Shown: positions 8,632 to 16,562 of the stretch, piece by piece
Layout: each line of letters starts with the position of its first letter
How positions within the stretch are numbered: position 1 is the stretch's first letter
Origin: CAZUVM01 sp964623885
GTDB taxonomy: Bacteria > Verrucomicrobiota > Verrucomicrobiia > Limisphaerales > UBA8199
Length of the DNA stretch: 30,546 nt
Direction of reading: 5' to 3'
Assembly: GCA_964623885.1 (NCBI GenBank)
Contig: CAZUVM010000019.1
Location: 1-30,546, forward strand
Made by a program: the position numbers and the translations under genes
The notes under the pieces: model-generated
Told to the model about the DNA's origin: nothing
The model's database searches: none
The model's input: only the letters and a program-made list of their open reading frames with translations

Positions 8632-9357
8632 ATGAACTGGCACCGAGCAAGTCGGCTCAAGCAAGCCTTCACGTTAATCGAACTGCTGATCGTAATCGCC
8701 ATTATCGCGATTCTTGCCGCGATGTTGCTGCCCGCTCTTTCGCGCGCCAAAGAAAAAGGCAAACAGGCGAACTGCAAAAGCAACATGCACCAGCTCGAGC
8801 TCGCTGTGGTGATGTATGCCGGCGATAACGGCGACCGGCTACCGGATCTTCAAAATCACGGTTTGTGGTTCTGGGATATGTGGCGGGTAGCGGCCACTAA
8901 TCTCCTCGACAGCGTCCGTCGCACCGACATCTTTTACTGCCCGAACGAATACTACCTTTATAAGGACAACGGCCCCGTGGATGCCTGGAGCGCCTTTCCG
9001 GATTACGTAGTCACTGGTTACATATGGCTGTTCCCTAATGCGCCGAGTCTCAATTCGAGCGTGACGATTGGCGGCACCAACATGACTCCGAAGATAAGTG
9101 ATGCGCGGCCCGGCTATACGGTTTCCAGCACCGAAATGATCGTCGACGCAACAATTTCCGTCCTTACTCCAACCGGCGGGCGCCGCTACGTCAATATCGG
9201 CGCGGCCGGCGGAAGTACAGTTCGTACCGCGCATCTGAATAACAACCTGCCTGCCGGCGGTAACGTTGGTTTCCGCGACGGCCATATTGAGTGGCGCCGT
9301 TTTCCCGCCATGACCAATATAATTTCCCCGCCTGGCTTGCCTGCCTTTCAGTTCTGA
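8632..9357 (+). CDS. Prepilin-type N-terminal cleavage/methylation domain protein
   Basis: A 241-residue pseudopilin-like protein. A basic leader of 12 residues (MNWHRASRLKQA) precedes FTLIELL with Glu at +5 (E17) and a helix ending LAAMLLPALSRAKEKGKQ. As in the other copy, Ala rather than Gly precedes the predicted cleavage site. The globular part has Cys residues in KANCKSN-like and YCPNEYY-like settings, and the tail has GFRDGHIEWRRF, matching the DGH[VI]E tail of the copy at 1450-2250. Its stop is only 6 bp before the GH43-LamG gene, so the two are almost certainly co-transcribed; the preceding hairpin suggests transcription starts in the 8558-8631 gap. The pairing hints at a shared envelope location, but that is inference. 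Confidence 0.9.
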   Translation: MNWHRASRLKQAFTLIELLIVIAIIAILAAMLLPALSRAKEKGKQANCKSNMHQLELAVVMYAGDNGDRLPDLQNHGLWFWDMWRVAATNLLDSVRRTDIFYCPNEYYLYKDNGPVDAWSAFPDYVVTGYIWLFPNAPSLNSSVTIGGTNMTPKISDARPGYTVSSTEMIVDATISVLTPTGGRRYVNIGAAGGSTVRTAHLNNNLPAGGNVGFRDGHIEWRRFPAMTNIISPPGLPAFQF

Positions 9358-9363
9358 TTTCGC

Positions 9364-12300
9364 ATGAAGTTTTGCCCGGTTGGCCTGACCATTTGGCTTG
9401 TTGTTTTCTTTTTGCCTCCTGGTCAAAACCTATTGGCCCAATCAACGCCTCCATTTCTCCGTGGCTACATAAACGCCCACGACCCTTCCACCATGATCCA
9501 ATGCAAGGGTCGTTATTACGTTTTCTCGACCGGCCAGGGTATTCTTTCCCACTCCTCAGCAGATAAAGTGTTTTGGTCGCCGGGCCCGGCGATCTTCGCG
9601 AATCCGCCGGCTTGGACCACAAATGCCGTGCCTGGATTCACCGGCATTTTCTGGGCGCCCGACATCCTCTTCTTCAATAACCAGTACTATCTCTACTATG
9701 CGGTTTCGACTTTCGGCAGCCAGGTATCCGCTATTGGTCTGGCCACTAACCCCACACTCGATCCGAGCGATCCGCTTTATCACTGGACCGATCAGGGACC
9801 GGCGATTCAGTCCGACGTCGGTTCCCCTTACAACTGCATCGACCCGAGCTTCACCTGGGATTCTGCCGGCGGATTGTGGATGGCGTTCGGCTCCTATTGG
9901 AACGGCATTTACCTGGTGCAGTTAGATCCGGCAAGCGGTTTGCGAATTGCTTCGAATTCTCCCACTTACCGGCTTGCGTACAATAGTTCCATCGAAGCCT
10001 CCTATCTTTTTCGCCGCGGCAACTACTATTATCTCTTTGCCAACTGGGGCTCTTGCTGTTCCGGCGTGAACAGCACCTACAATATCCGCGTTGGCCGCAG
10101 CACGAGTATTACCGGACCTTACCTGGATCGCAACGGAGTCGACATGGCCAACAACGGCGGTACCTTGTTCCTGCAGGCCAACGGCAAATTCGCGGGCCCC
10201 GGCCACGTTGGCATTCTTTCGGAGGGCGGGCAACAGTGGCTCACCTATCACTACTACGATGGCAACGCGTGGGCCCCACAGTATGCCGCTTATGGCGACT
10301 CTGATTTCGATTTCGTCCCGCTCTCCTGGACGCCAGATGATTGGCCGGTTTATACCAAAAACTGGTCGGCAATTTATAATTTCGACGCCGATGCCAGTGA
10401 CGCCAATGGCCAATATTATGGTCTGCTCCAAAATGGAGCGCGCATTCTCAATGACTCCGTCCACGGCCACATCCTCGCCCTGAACGGCACCAATCAGTAC
10501 GTCTGGCTCCCGCCGGGGGTTGCTTACGGCCAAACCTTCGCTGCGGTTGTTAATTGGCGTGGCGGCGCCGCCTGGCAGCGCATTTTCGATTTTGGTTTCG
10601 ACACTTCAAAGACGGTCATGCTCACCGCAGCCTCGAGCGATAACGTCCTGCGGTGTGATATCAATCCCAGCGGCAACCTCCAAACCGTGCAATGGACCCG
10701 GCCGCTGCCAACCGATGTCTGGACCCATGTGGCCGTAACTCTGGATGGAACGCAGGGAATTCTTTACGTTAACGGGTCGCCGGTTGCAACCAATGCCGCC
10801 ATGAACCTGCTGCCGCTGAACGTGGCGCCGCAAACCAACCACCTGGGCCGCAGCAAATTCACAGCCGATCCCTATTTCAATGGGCAATATGCCAGCTTCC
10901 GCGTTTACAGCCGTGCGCTGTCGCCTGCCGAGATTGCCGCTCCATTGCCGGTCATCAATCAACCCGCCGATGGAATAATGTATTGGCCGGGCACAACTAT
11001 TTCGTTTGCCGGCCGCGCCATGGATTTCGCTGATATTCCGCTTGCGCCTTCCAATCTTACGTGGCGAGTTGAATATGCGGTCGATAACCGAACCAACGTT
11101 GTTTTGGGTCCAATTTCCGGCGTTGCTGGAAGCTCATTCAGCATCCCCACCAACGTAACGGTCGGAACGTATCGAGTAGTACTGGCGGCTAAGGATGTTT
11201 CAAATCGCCAGGCCGTCGCCTCTACAACGCTGTTCCCGGCGAATCCGCCGACGAGTCGGTCCTCATATTACCCATTGCGAACAGATGTTTCGGACGTAAA
11301 TGGCCACTACAACGGCACGCTCAATGGCGGCGCCTCTTTCGTTGCCGACCCGGTGCGCGGCAGTGTGCTCAATCTCTCCGGTTCGGCTCAGTACGTTTCG
11401 TTTCCGCCGGGCATTGCGGGGATGCAAACCTTCATGGCCTGGGTTTACTGGAATGGCGGCTCGGCCTGGCAGCGCATTTTCGATTTTGGTAACGACACCA
11501 ATCATTACACTGTCCTGACTCCTTCCGCCGCCAACGGAAAACTACGCTTCAACATCAGCCTCTTCAGTATTCCCGGCGAACAGATCATCGACGCGCCTGC
11601 CGCGCTGCCAGTCGGTGTCTGGACCCACGTCGCCCTCACGATGGATGGACACTCAGCCGTGCTCTACACAAATGGCGTGCCGGTAGGTACAAATTTCTAC
11701 GCCAACGTGGTTCCGGCCAATTTTAATCCTACGAATAATTACCTTGGTAAAAGCAATTGGCCCGACCCCTATTTCAACGGACGTCTGAGTTCGGTACGCA
11801 TTTTCTCGCGCGCCCTCGCTCCGTCTGAAATCGCTGCTCCGCAAATCACCATCTCCCAGCCAATCCAAGGAGCCCTTTACGCTCCGGGAGACACAATCGG
11901 CTTTGCCGGCGCGGCGAACGATTTCTACGATAACTCCATCGCAGCGACCGGCCTGACGTGGATCGTGCAATTCGTCAATGCCAGCACAACCAATACGGTG
12001 TTCGGGCCGACTTCCGGCGCCTCCGGCTCCTTCGCGATTCCGACCAGCGGCGCCGCAGCCACCAATGGCTGTTATCAATTCCTGCTCTCAGCCGTCGATG
12101 CCGTAGGGCGCAAGGCGACGAAGGCAGTGCGCATCTTCCCTGCCAGTCAGGCTCTCGGAACCAATTGGGCTTCGTTTTATACCTTCAACTCAGGCGCGCA
12201 GGACGCCAGTAATCGATTCAATGGCACGCTGCAAGGTGGTGCCAGCATCCTGAGCAACGCCACTCGCGGGAATGTGTTGAACCTCTCCGGTGGGGGGCAA

Positions 12301-12972
12301 TACGTCAGCCTCCCGGCAGGTGCTGGTAATATTCAGACCATCTCCGGCTGGGTCTATTGGCGTGGCGGCAATGCCTGGCAACGCATCTTTGATTTCGGCC
12401 AAAATAATAACCGCTGGTTCTTCTTCACACCGCGCGATTCTTCCGGCCTCGCCCAATGCGCCCTGACTACGGATGTCGCTGTTTACAATCGAGTAGTGGA
12501 AACACCGACCGCATTTCCTTTAAACCAATGGACTCATTTTGCCGTGGTATTCGACGGCCGCCAGTGCGTCCTTTACCTCAATGGAATTGCTGTCGCCGTA
12601 AACAACAGCGTTAACTTGCTGCCCTCCGACATTGCGCCGCTCAATTGTTGGCTGGGCAAAAGCGAGTACACCGCGGATCCTTACTTGAACGCCCAATTGG
12701 ATAATCTTGCTCTGAATTCCTCGCCACTCACGCTGACGCAACTTCTGCCGGGGTATTTCCAACCCTCACTTAGCATCAGCAACACCGGCAGCCAAATCAT
12801 CCTTGCCTGGCCGCAAACCGCCGCGGCCATGGCACTTTATTCCGGCTCCAATCTCCTTAATGGCGCGACCTGGCAGCTTGTCACCAATCAGCCCACCGTT
12901 GGTTCAAGCCAGGTTACGCTTGCCCTGCCTGGTACCAATTCCCCGCAGTATTATCGCCTTCAGTGGCCCTGA
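9364..12972 (+). CDS. GH43-family arabinanase-like enzyme with three LamG modules
   Basis: A 1202-residue secreted enzyme. Residues 1-26 are a signal peptide (cleavage near LLAQS). Residues 30-330 form a five-bladed GH43 domain most like endo-1,5-alpha-L-arabinanases: the catalytic triad reads as D40 (NAHDPSTM, base), D160 (YNCIDPSF, pKa modulator) and E211 (SSIEASYL, acid), and GPGH at 278-281 carries the usual central His. Arabinan is the likely substrate, although GH43 also includes xylosidases and arabinofuranosidases. Three LamG modules follow near 333-528, 634-825 and 934-1130, each with AWQRIFDFG and W-x-LGKS/R; two spacer domains (about 529-633 and 826-933) separate them. The C-terminal 70 residues end SPQYYRLQWP, like the LamG protein upstream. 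Repeats 1 and 2 share an identical 27-nt stretch (10570-10596 and 11464-11490). It follows the prepilin gene by 6 bp. Confidence 0.93.
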   Translation: MKFCPVGLTIWLVVFFLPPGQNLLAQSTPPFLRGYINAHDPSTMIQCKGRYYVFSTGQGILSHSSADKVFWSPGPAIFANPPAWTTNAVPGFTGIFWAPDILFFNNQYYLYYAVSTFGSQVSAIGLATNPTLDPSDPLYHWTDQGPAIQSDVGSPYNCIDPSFTWDSAGGLWMAFGSYWNGIYLVQLDPASGLRIASNSPTYRLAYNSSIEASYLFRRGNYYYLFANWGSCCSGVNSTYNIRVGRSTSITGPYLDRNGVDMANNGGTLFLQANGKFAGPGHVGILSEGGQQWLTYHYYDGNAWAPQYAAYGDSDFDFVPLSWTPDDWPVYTKNWSAIYNFDADASDANGQYYGLLQNGARILNDSVHGHILALNGTNQYVWLPPGVAYGQTFAAVVNWRGGAAWQRIFDFGFDTSKTVMLTAASSDNVLRCDINPSGNLQTVQWTRPLPTDVWTHVAVTLDGTQGILYVNGSPVATNAAMNLLPLNVAPQTNHLGRSKFTADPYFNGQYASFRVYSRALSPAEIAAPLPVINQPADGIMYWPGTTISFAGRAMDFADIPLAPSNLTWRVEYAVDNRTNVVLGPISGVAGSSFSIPTNVTVGTYRVVLAAKDVSNRQAVASTTLFPANPPTSRSSYYPLRTDVSDVNGHYNGTLNGGASFVADPVRGSVLNLSGSAQYVSFPPGIAGMQTFMAWVYWNGGSAWQRIFDFGNDTNHYTVLTPSAANGKLRFNISLFSIPGEQIIDAPAALPVGVWTHVALTMDGHSAVLYTNGVPVGTNFYANVVPANFNPTNNYLGKSNWPDPYFNGRLSSVRIFSRALAPSEIAAPQITISQPIQGALYAPGDTIGFAGAANDFYDNSIAATGLTWIVQFVNASTTNTVFGPTSGASGSFAIPTSGAAATNGCYQFLLSAVDAVGRKATKAVRIFPASQALGTNWASFYTFNSGAQDASNRFNGTLQGGASILSNATRGNVLNLSGGGQYVSLPAGAGNIQTISGWVYWRGGNAWQRIFDFGQNNNRWFFFTPRDSSGLAQCALTTDVAVYNRVVETPTAFPLNQWTHFAVVFDGRQCVLYLNGIAVAVNNSVNLLPSDIAPLNCWLGKSEYTADPYLNAQLDNLALNSSPLTLTQLLPGYFQPSLSISNTGSQIILAWPQTAAAMALYSGSNLLNGATWQLVTNQPTVGSSQVTLALPGTNSPQYYRLQWP

Positions 12973-13019
12973 AACAAATGGGCTGAACAAACCGTGTAAC
13001 CGCGCTCAGCCTCGGTTTC

Positions 13020-13048
13020 ACCCTCTCCCCATCCGATGGGATAAGGGT
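13020..13048. terminator. Weak hairpin between convergent genes
   Basis: Outer arms ACCCT/AGGGT (13020-13024 and 13044-13048) and inner CCATC/GATGG arms can fold together around a mismatched middle. It lies between the convergent GH43 and DUF4097-like genes, where a two-way terminator would be expected. There is no T-run on either side, so the call is tentative. Confidence 0.3.
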
Positions 13049-13104
13049 CGTTGGACTTTGGACGTTCGACCCCTTTGGTTCATGGGCTTGGGAGGGGCCT
13101 CGGG

Positions 13105-14640
13105 CTATTTACCTGTAGCTTCCTCTTCCAACTTGATCGACGTGGCAGAAGATCGCTTCACATGAATATCCCCCGAGCTGGAGCGCAGGACCAGCGCCGG
13201 ACCACCGCCATTTATTTTTCCGGCGAGCGCGTTCGAAGGCGGTTGGCCTTGAACGGTCATTGTAATCGGCAGGTCGCTCCTGACTGAGCCTCCGGCAGCC
13301 TTTGCATCCAAATCGATTGCCGCCGAACCGGGCAGGGTGACTTTGATGCCGCCTCCGGCGACCGTTAGCTGGCAATCGGCTTTGGGTGCCGCCGAAAAGT
13401 TTACTTCCATCGAGCCGCTTGTGGTTTGCGCCGTTACTACGCCGCCGGCCCCGCCAATCCGAATATTGCCGCCGGCATTGTGCGCCGTAAGGTTTCCGGC
13501 CACGGTCCCCGCCGTAATGTTGCCGCTCGACGTGCGGAGATTCGCGTCGGCGCCAACTTCACCGATGTTAATATCCCCTCCGGCATCCTTGGCGGTTAAT
13601 TCGCCTTTTGCCTTTTTGACACTGATCGAGCCGCTGACGGTCTCGGCCGCAACTTCGCCGGCTTCTCCTATCGTGATATTGCCTCCGGCATCAGTCGCCT
13701 GGACTCGTCCGCGTGCGGCTTGAATGTCGATCGAACCACTGGTGGTTTCGACTGCTACGTCGCCCGCCGCTTCTCGAATACTGATGTTCCCGCCGGCGTT
13801 CTTGATATGGGTATTCCGGCCTTTGACCAACCCGACTTTAACTGACCCGCTGGTCGTCTGCGCCTCCAGATCGCCGCCGGTTGAATCAATTCGGATGTCC
13901 CCGCCGGCATCCGTAGCCTTGACTCGCCCCTTAACGCTACCAAGCGAAATCGTGCCGCTGGTGGTTTTGGCTGTTAAATCAGCCCCGGCATCTTCCACCA
14001 TAATATTTCCTCCTGCGTCCCCAAGCTCCACCTGCCCGTTGGCTTTCGACACCTTGATTGAACCGCTCGTCGTCTGCGCCTTCACATCAGACCCGTCTTC
14101 ACCGATTGAAATATCCCCACCCGCATCCTTGGCCTCAATTGCTCCCGTAACGCGCGGCAAACGGATCGAGCCGCTCGCGGTGTGCGCCGTAGCCGCGCCT
14201 TCCAGGGGTTCGACTTGTATGTCCCCACCTGCTGTCTTCAAATCCACGTCGAACTGCCTGGGAATGCTCATTTCATAGCGCACCTCCAGCCAAGGCTGGC
14301 TGCCCCAGGAAAACATTTTCGTATGCTTGTTCCTGGCAGTGACCAAGACCGTGTTGCCATCTTGGTTAAAGACCACCTCGTGATTGGCCAATAGTTCATC
14401 AGCCTGCTTTTGGGATGCGTTCTTCGGTTCACGCAGCACTTTGATATGAACACTATCCGTGGCTTCCGTATCCACCTTGATTGTTCCGCGATCTGCCTGG
14501 ACGAACAATTTGCCTCCAGGTGCCACCTTAAATGTCCTATCCAGGCTCTGCTGCTCCGCGGCTGCCGCGGGACACGCTCCGTTACAAAGCAAATACGCCG
14601 CCGAAATAATCCCTGCCCAGGAATAATAGGTGATTTTCAT
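13105..14640 (-). CDS. Secreted DUF4097-like beta-repeat protein
   Basis: A 511-residue protein with a signal peptide (about 1-28, ending CPAAAAEQ). Residues 30-135 are a non-repetitive start (FKVAPGGKLFVQADRGTIKV). From about 137 to 410 two short motifs alternate: AGG[DN]I at 137, 173, 209, 245, 282, 318, 353 and 389, and [TAVS]SG[STN][IVM] with its Ser at 156, 192, 228, 264, 301, 336, 372 and 408. The spacing is 36 plus or minus one residue throughout, so the unit is two turns of about 18 residues. The content is typical of DUF4097-type putative adhesin domains, which are predicted to form right-handed beta-helices; here the repeat is far longer and more regular than usual. The C-terminus (420-511) departs from the repeat. 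Function unknown; extracytoplasmic location is inferred. It is divergent from folE2. Confidence 0.85.
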   Translation of the reverse strand: MKITYYSWAGIISAAYLLCNGACPAAAAEQQSLDRTFKVAPGGKLFVQADRGTIKVDTEATDSVHIKVLREPKNASQKQADELLANHEVVFNQDGNTVLVTARNKHTKMFSWGSQPWLEVRYEMSIPRQFDVDLKTAGGDIQVEPLEGAATAHTASGSIRLPRVTGAIEAKDAGGDISIGEDGSDVKAQTTSGSIKVSKANGQVELGDAGGNIMVEDAGADLTAKTTSGTISLGSVKGRVKATDAGGDIRIDSTGGDLEAQTTSGSVKVGLVKGRNTHIKNAGGNISIREAAGDVAVETTSGSIDIQAARGRVQATDAGGNITIGEAGEVAAETVSGSISVKKAKGELTAKDAGGDINIGEVGADANLRTSSGNITAGTVAGNLTAHNAGGNIRIGGAGGVVTAQTTSGSMEVNFSAAPKADCQLTVAGGGIKVTLPGSAAIDLDAKAAGGSVRSDLPITMTVQGQPPSNALAGKINGGGPALVLRSSSGDIHVKRSSATSIKLEEEATGK

Positions 14641-14647
14641 GTCGATG

Positions 14648-14678
14648 TTGATTTTGCCATGGCTGCCACAGGTATAAT
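14648..14678 (+). promoter_or_regulatory. Candidate sigma-70-type promoter for folE2
   Basis: A perfect TATAAT (14673-14678) lies inside the short inverted repeat GGTATAATACC (14672-14682), with TTGATT (14648-14653) as a possible -35 at a 19-bp spacing, longer than ideal. Transcription would begin near 14685, leaving only a very short leader before ATG 14696. The palindrome overlapping the -10 box could be an operator, which is inference. Confidence 0.4.
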
Positions 14679-14695
14679 ACCCGCAGGAAAGCGAA

Positions 14696-15646
14696 ATGTT
14701 TCAAGAAAATCTTGACCCGAATCCCTTTTGCAAAAGCCTGGTTCGCTGGTATTGTGGCAGGATGTTTAAGTCACACGAGAACGGTTCGGCACGAACTCGG
14801 CGACGCGCCCCCAAGCTCATTCGCAGAAAGCCTCGTGTTGCTTTGGAAGCACCGCAGCGGGCCGTCTCCACGGTCCATCTCCACGACAAACAAAGCGAAC
14901 CGGATTACCGCGAGCTGCGCATCGACAAAGTGGGCGTGCGCGGCCTTCGTTTTCCCATCCAGGTGCGCGACAAGGAACGTTCGATCCAAAACACGGTCGC
15001 TACGATTGGCATGTTTGTCGACCTGCCTAAGGAATTTAAAGGCACCCACATGAGCCGGTTCCTGGAGGTGCTCAATGCCCATGGGAACGTGATCCACGTG
15101 GAGAACCTCACAGATATTTTGCACGCGCTGCAGGAAAAGTTTCACGCTGCCACGTCCCACCTCGAAATCGAGTTCCCTTACTTTTTGGTGAAGAAGGCGC
15201 CGGTAACGCGCCGCGAGAGCTTAATGGATTACGTGGCCCGTTTCGACGCTACGGCATGTCACAAGGACATCGACTTCGTGCTCACGGTCAAAGCGATGGT
15301 AACCACGCTCTGTCCTTGCTCGAAGGCCATCGCCATCCATGGAGCCCACAACCAGCGCGGCGAGGTCACCGTTCAAATCCGGTCCCGCAAGGCCGTATGG
15401 ATCGAGGATGTCATCGGCATTATCGAGGGCTCCGCCAGTTGTGAACTCTACGCCCTGCTGAAGCGGCAGGATGAAAAGGCGGTGACTGAAAAGGCCTATG
15501 AGAACCCTGTATTCGTCGAAGACCTGGTCCGCAATGTGGCGTTAAAGCTCAACGCGCATCCGGAGGTCTCCTGGTACAAAGTTGAGGCTGAAAACCACGA
15601 AAGCATCCATAACCACAACGCTTATGCCTGCATCGAAAAGGGCTGA
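14696..15646 (+). CDS. folE2: GTP cyclohydrolase I type 2 (FolE2)
   Basis: Cytoplasmic enzyme converting GTP to 7,8-dihydroneopterin triphosphate, the first step of folate synthesis (also feeding queuosine in some bacteria). Unlike FolE it does not strictly need zinc. The 316-residue frame starts at ATG 14696, where AGGAAA (14685-14690) gives a good Shine-Dalgarno at 5-nt spacing; ATG 14762 is an alternative that would give 294 residues, closer to the family norm, since residues 1-64 are poorly conserved. Family motifs are RELRIDKVGVRGLRFPI (72-88), KGTHMSRFLE (115-124), TTLCPCSKAI (203-212) with the metal-ligand Cys, HGAHNQRGEV (215-224), and HNHNAYA near the C-terminus (306-312). Next downstream on the same strand is the zinc-site-less DksA-like gene. 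Confidence 0.95.
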   Translation: MFQENLDPNPFCKSLVRWYCGRMFKSHENGSARTRRRAPKLIRRKPRVALEAPQRAVSTVHLHDKQSEPDYRELRIDKVGVRGLRFPIQVRDKERSIQNTVATIGMFVDLPKEFKGTHMSRFLEVLNAHGNVIHVENLTDILHALQEKFHAATSHLEIEFPYFLVKKAPVTRRESLMDYVARFDATACHKDIDFVLTVKAMVTTLCPCSKAIAIHGAHNQRGEVTVQIRSRKAVWIEDVIGIIEGSASCELYALLKRQDEKAVTEKAYENPVFVEDLVRNVALKLNAHPEVSWYKVEAENHESIHNHNAYACIEKG

Positions 15647-15806
15647 AATGGGCAGTTTTTCGTGTCCTGCAGAGCAGTTGACCCCCTGGAAAGATTTTTG
15701 AAAATTGTTATGGAATATTTGGCTTCCTTTGCTACATTCGCCCACCCTCAACGGGCGGATTGACCGGCCGAAGAGGAATTAGAGTGAGCGTTACTGTTAG
15801 TTAGTT

Positions 15807-16388
15807 GTGACAACAAAGAAAAAAGAGACTGTGAAGAAGACTGCTGGGCAAAAGCCTCATGGATCCGCTACCGCTGCCTCCATCCTCGGGCATCCGGCGG
15901 TCAAAGTGAAGAAAAACGGGGAAGTAAAAATTAAGGCTGAGTGGATCAAGTTCTATAACCGCCTGATTGAATTGCGCGATCAATTGACGCGCCAAATGAA
16001 CGGCTTAGCCAAAGAGTCCGCCCAGGAAATGGCTGGTTATAGTCTGCACATGGCCGATTCCGGCACCGACAATTTCGACCGTGACTTCGCTTTGAGCTTG
16101 CTCTCTTCGGACCAAGACGCGATTTACGAAATCGAAGAAGCTCTCAAACGCATCGAGAAAAACACGTATGGCATCTGCGAATTGACCGGCAAACCCATTC
16201 CCAAGAGCCGGTTGGAAGCAATACCCTGGACTCGCTTTACCGTCCAGGCACAGGCCCAGCTGGAACGGGATGGCGCCCTGCGCCAACGGCGCCTGGGCGC
16301 ATTGGGTACCGTCGACGCCGTCGGCATGGCTGAAGTCGAGTCCGACGATGCGGAAGAGCCCGAGGAGAAGCCCAAGGAAAAGGAATAA
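15807..16388 (+). CDS. DksA/TraR family protein lacking the zinc-finger cysteines
   Basis: A 193-residue protein, GTG start, beginning MTTKKKETVKKTAG. Residues 1-42 are a Lys-rich extension. Residues 45-120 form the DksA coiled coil, with acidic residues at its tip (D84, D88, D91), and residues 121-155 match the C-terminal DksA segment: YGICELTGKPIPKSRL. Only C124 of the four zinc cysteines remains; the positions corresponding to the other three are T127, T145 and A148. DksA proteins bind in the RNA polymerase secondary channel and, with ppGpp, tune rRNA and ribosomal protein promoters. Cys-poor versions are known in several phyla and keep function without zinc. The C-terminal 30 residues are strongly acidic. 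It lies 3 bp upstream of rpmG, so expression with ribosomal genes is likely. In the 160-bp gap before it, TGCTACATT (15730-15738) could be an extended -10 box. Confidence 0.85.
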   Translation: MTTKKKETVKKTAGQKPHGSATAASILGHPAVKVKKNGEVKIKAEWIKFYNRLIELRDQLTRQMNGLAKESAQEMAGYSLHMADSGTDNFDRDFALSLLSSDQDAIYEIEEALKRIEKNTYGICELTGKPIPKSRLEAIPWTRFTVQAQAQLERDGALRQRRLGALGTVDAVGMAEVESDDAEEPEEKPKEKE

Positions 16389-16391
16389 TCT

Positions 16392-16559
16392 ATGCCCCGC
16401 GAAATCGTTACGATCGAATGCACCGAGGCGCGTAAGGAGGGCAAGTCGCCTTCCCGCTACACCACCACGCGCAACAAGAAGCTCAAGACCGAAAAGCTCG
16501 AACTCAGAAAGTACAACCCCGCGTTGCGCCGGCACACGCTGCATCGCGAAATCAAGTAA
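16392..16559 (+). CDS. rpmG: 50S ribosomal protein L33, Cys-poor form
   Basis: A 55-residue basic protein of the large ribosomal subunit, beginning MPREIVTIECTEARKEG and ending RRHTLHREIK. The TTTRNKK and KLELRKYNP stretches and the terminal HTLHREIK are diagnostic of L33. Zinc-binding L33 has two CxxC pairs; here only the first Cys (C10) remains, and the others are Ala, Asn and Leu, so this is the C-minus form that does not need zinc. AGGA in the tail of the upstream gene (16381-16384) gives a Shine-Dalgarno at 7-nt spacing. It is 3 bp after the DksA-like gene and 3 bp before rpsR, clearly one operon. Confidence 0.95.
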   Translation: MPREIVTIECTEARKEGKSPSRYTTTRNKKLKTEKLELRKYNPALRRHTLHREIK

Positions 16560-16562
16560 CTT

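Noticed and set aside
13337..14278. Two Pro/Ser/Thr-rich plus-strand ORFs (13337-13723 and 13724-14278) opposite the DUF4097-like gene
   Set aside because: Their repeats are the antisense image of the 36-residue repeat; there is no signal or family match.
15660..15740. Zur box or clear sigma-70 promoter before the DksA-like gene
   Set aside because: TTGACC at 15678 has no good -10 at 16-18 bp, and the AT-rich stretch at 15700-15720 is not a palindrome; only a weak extended -10 is left.
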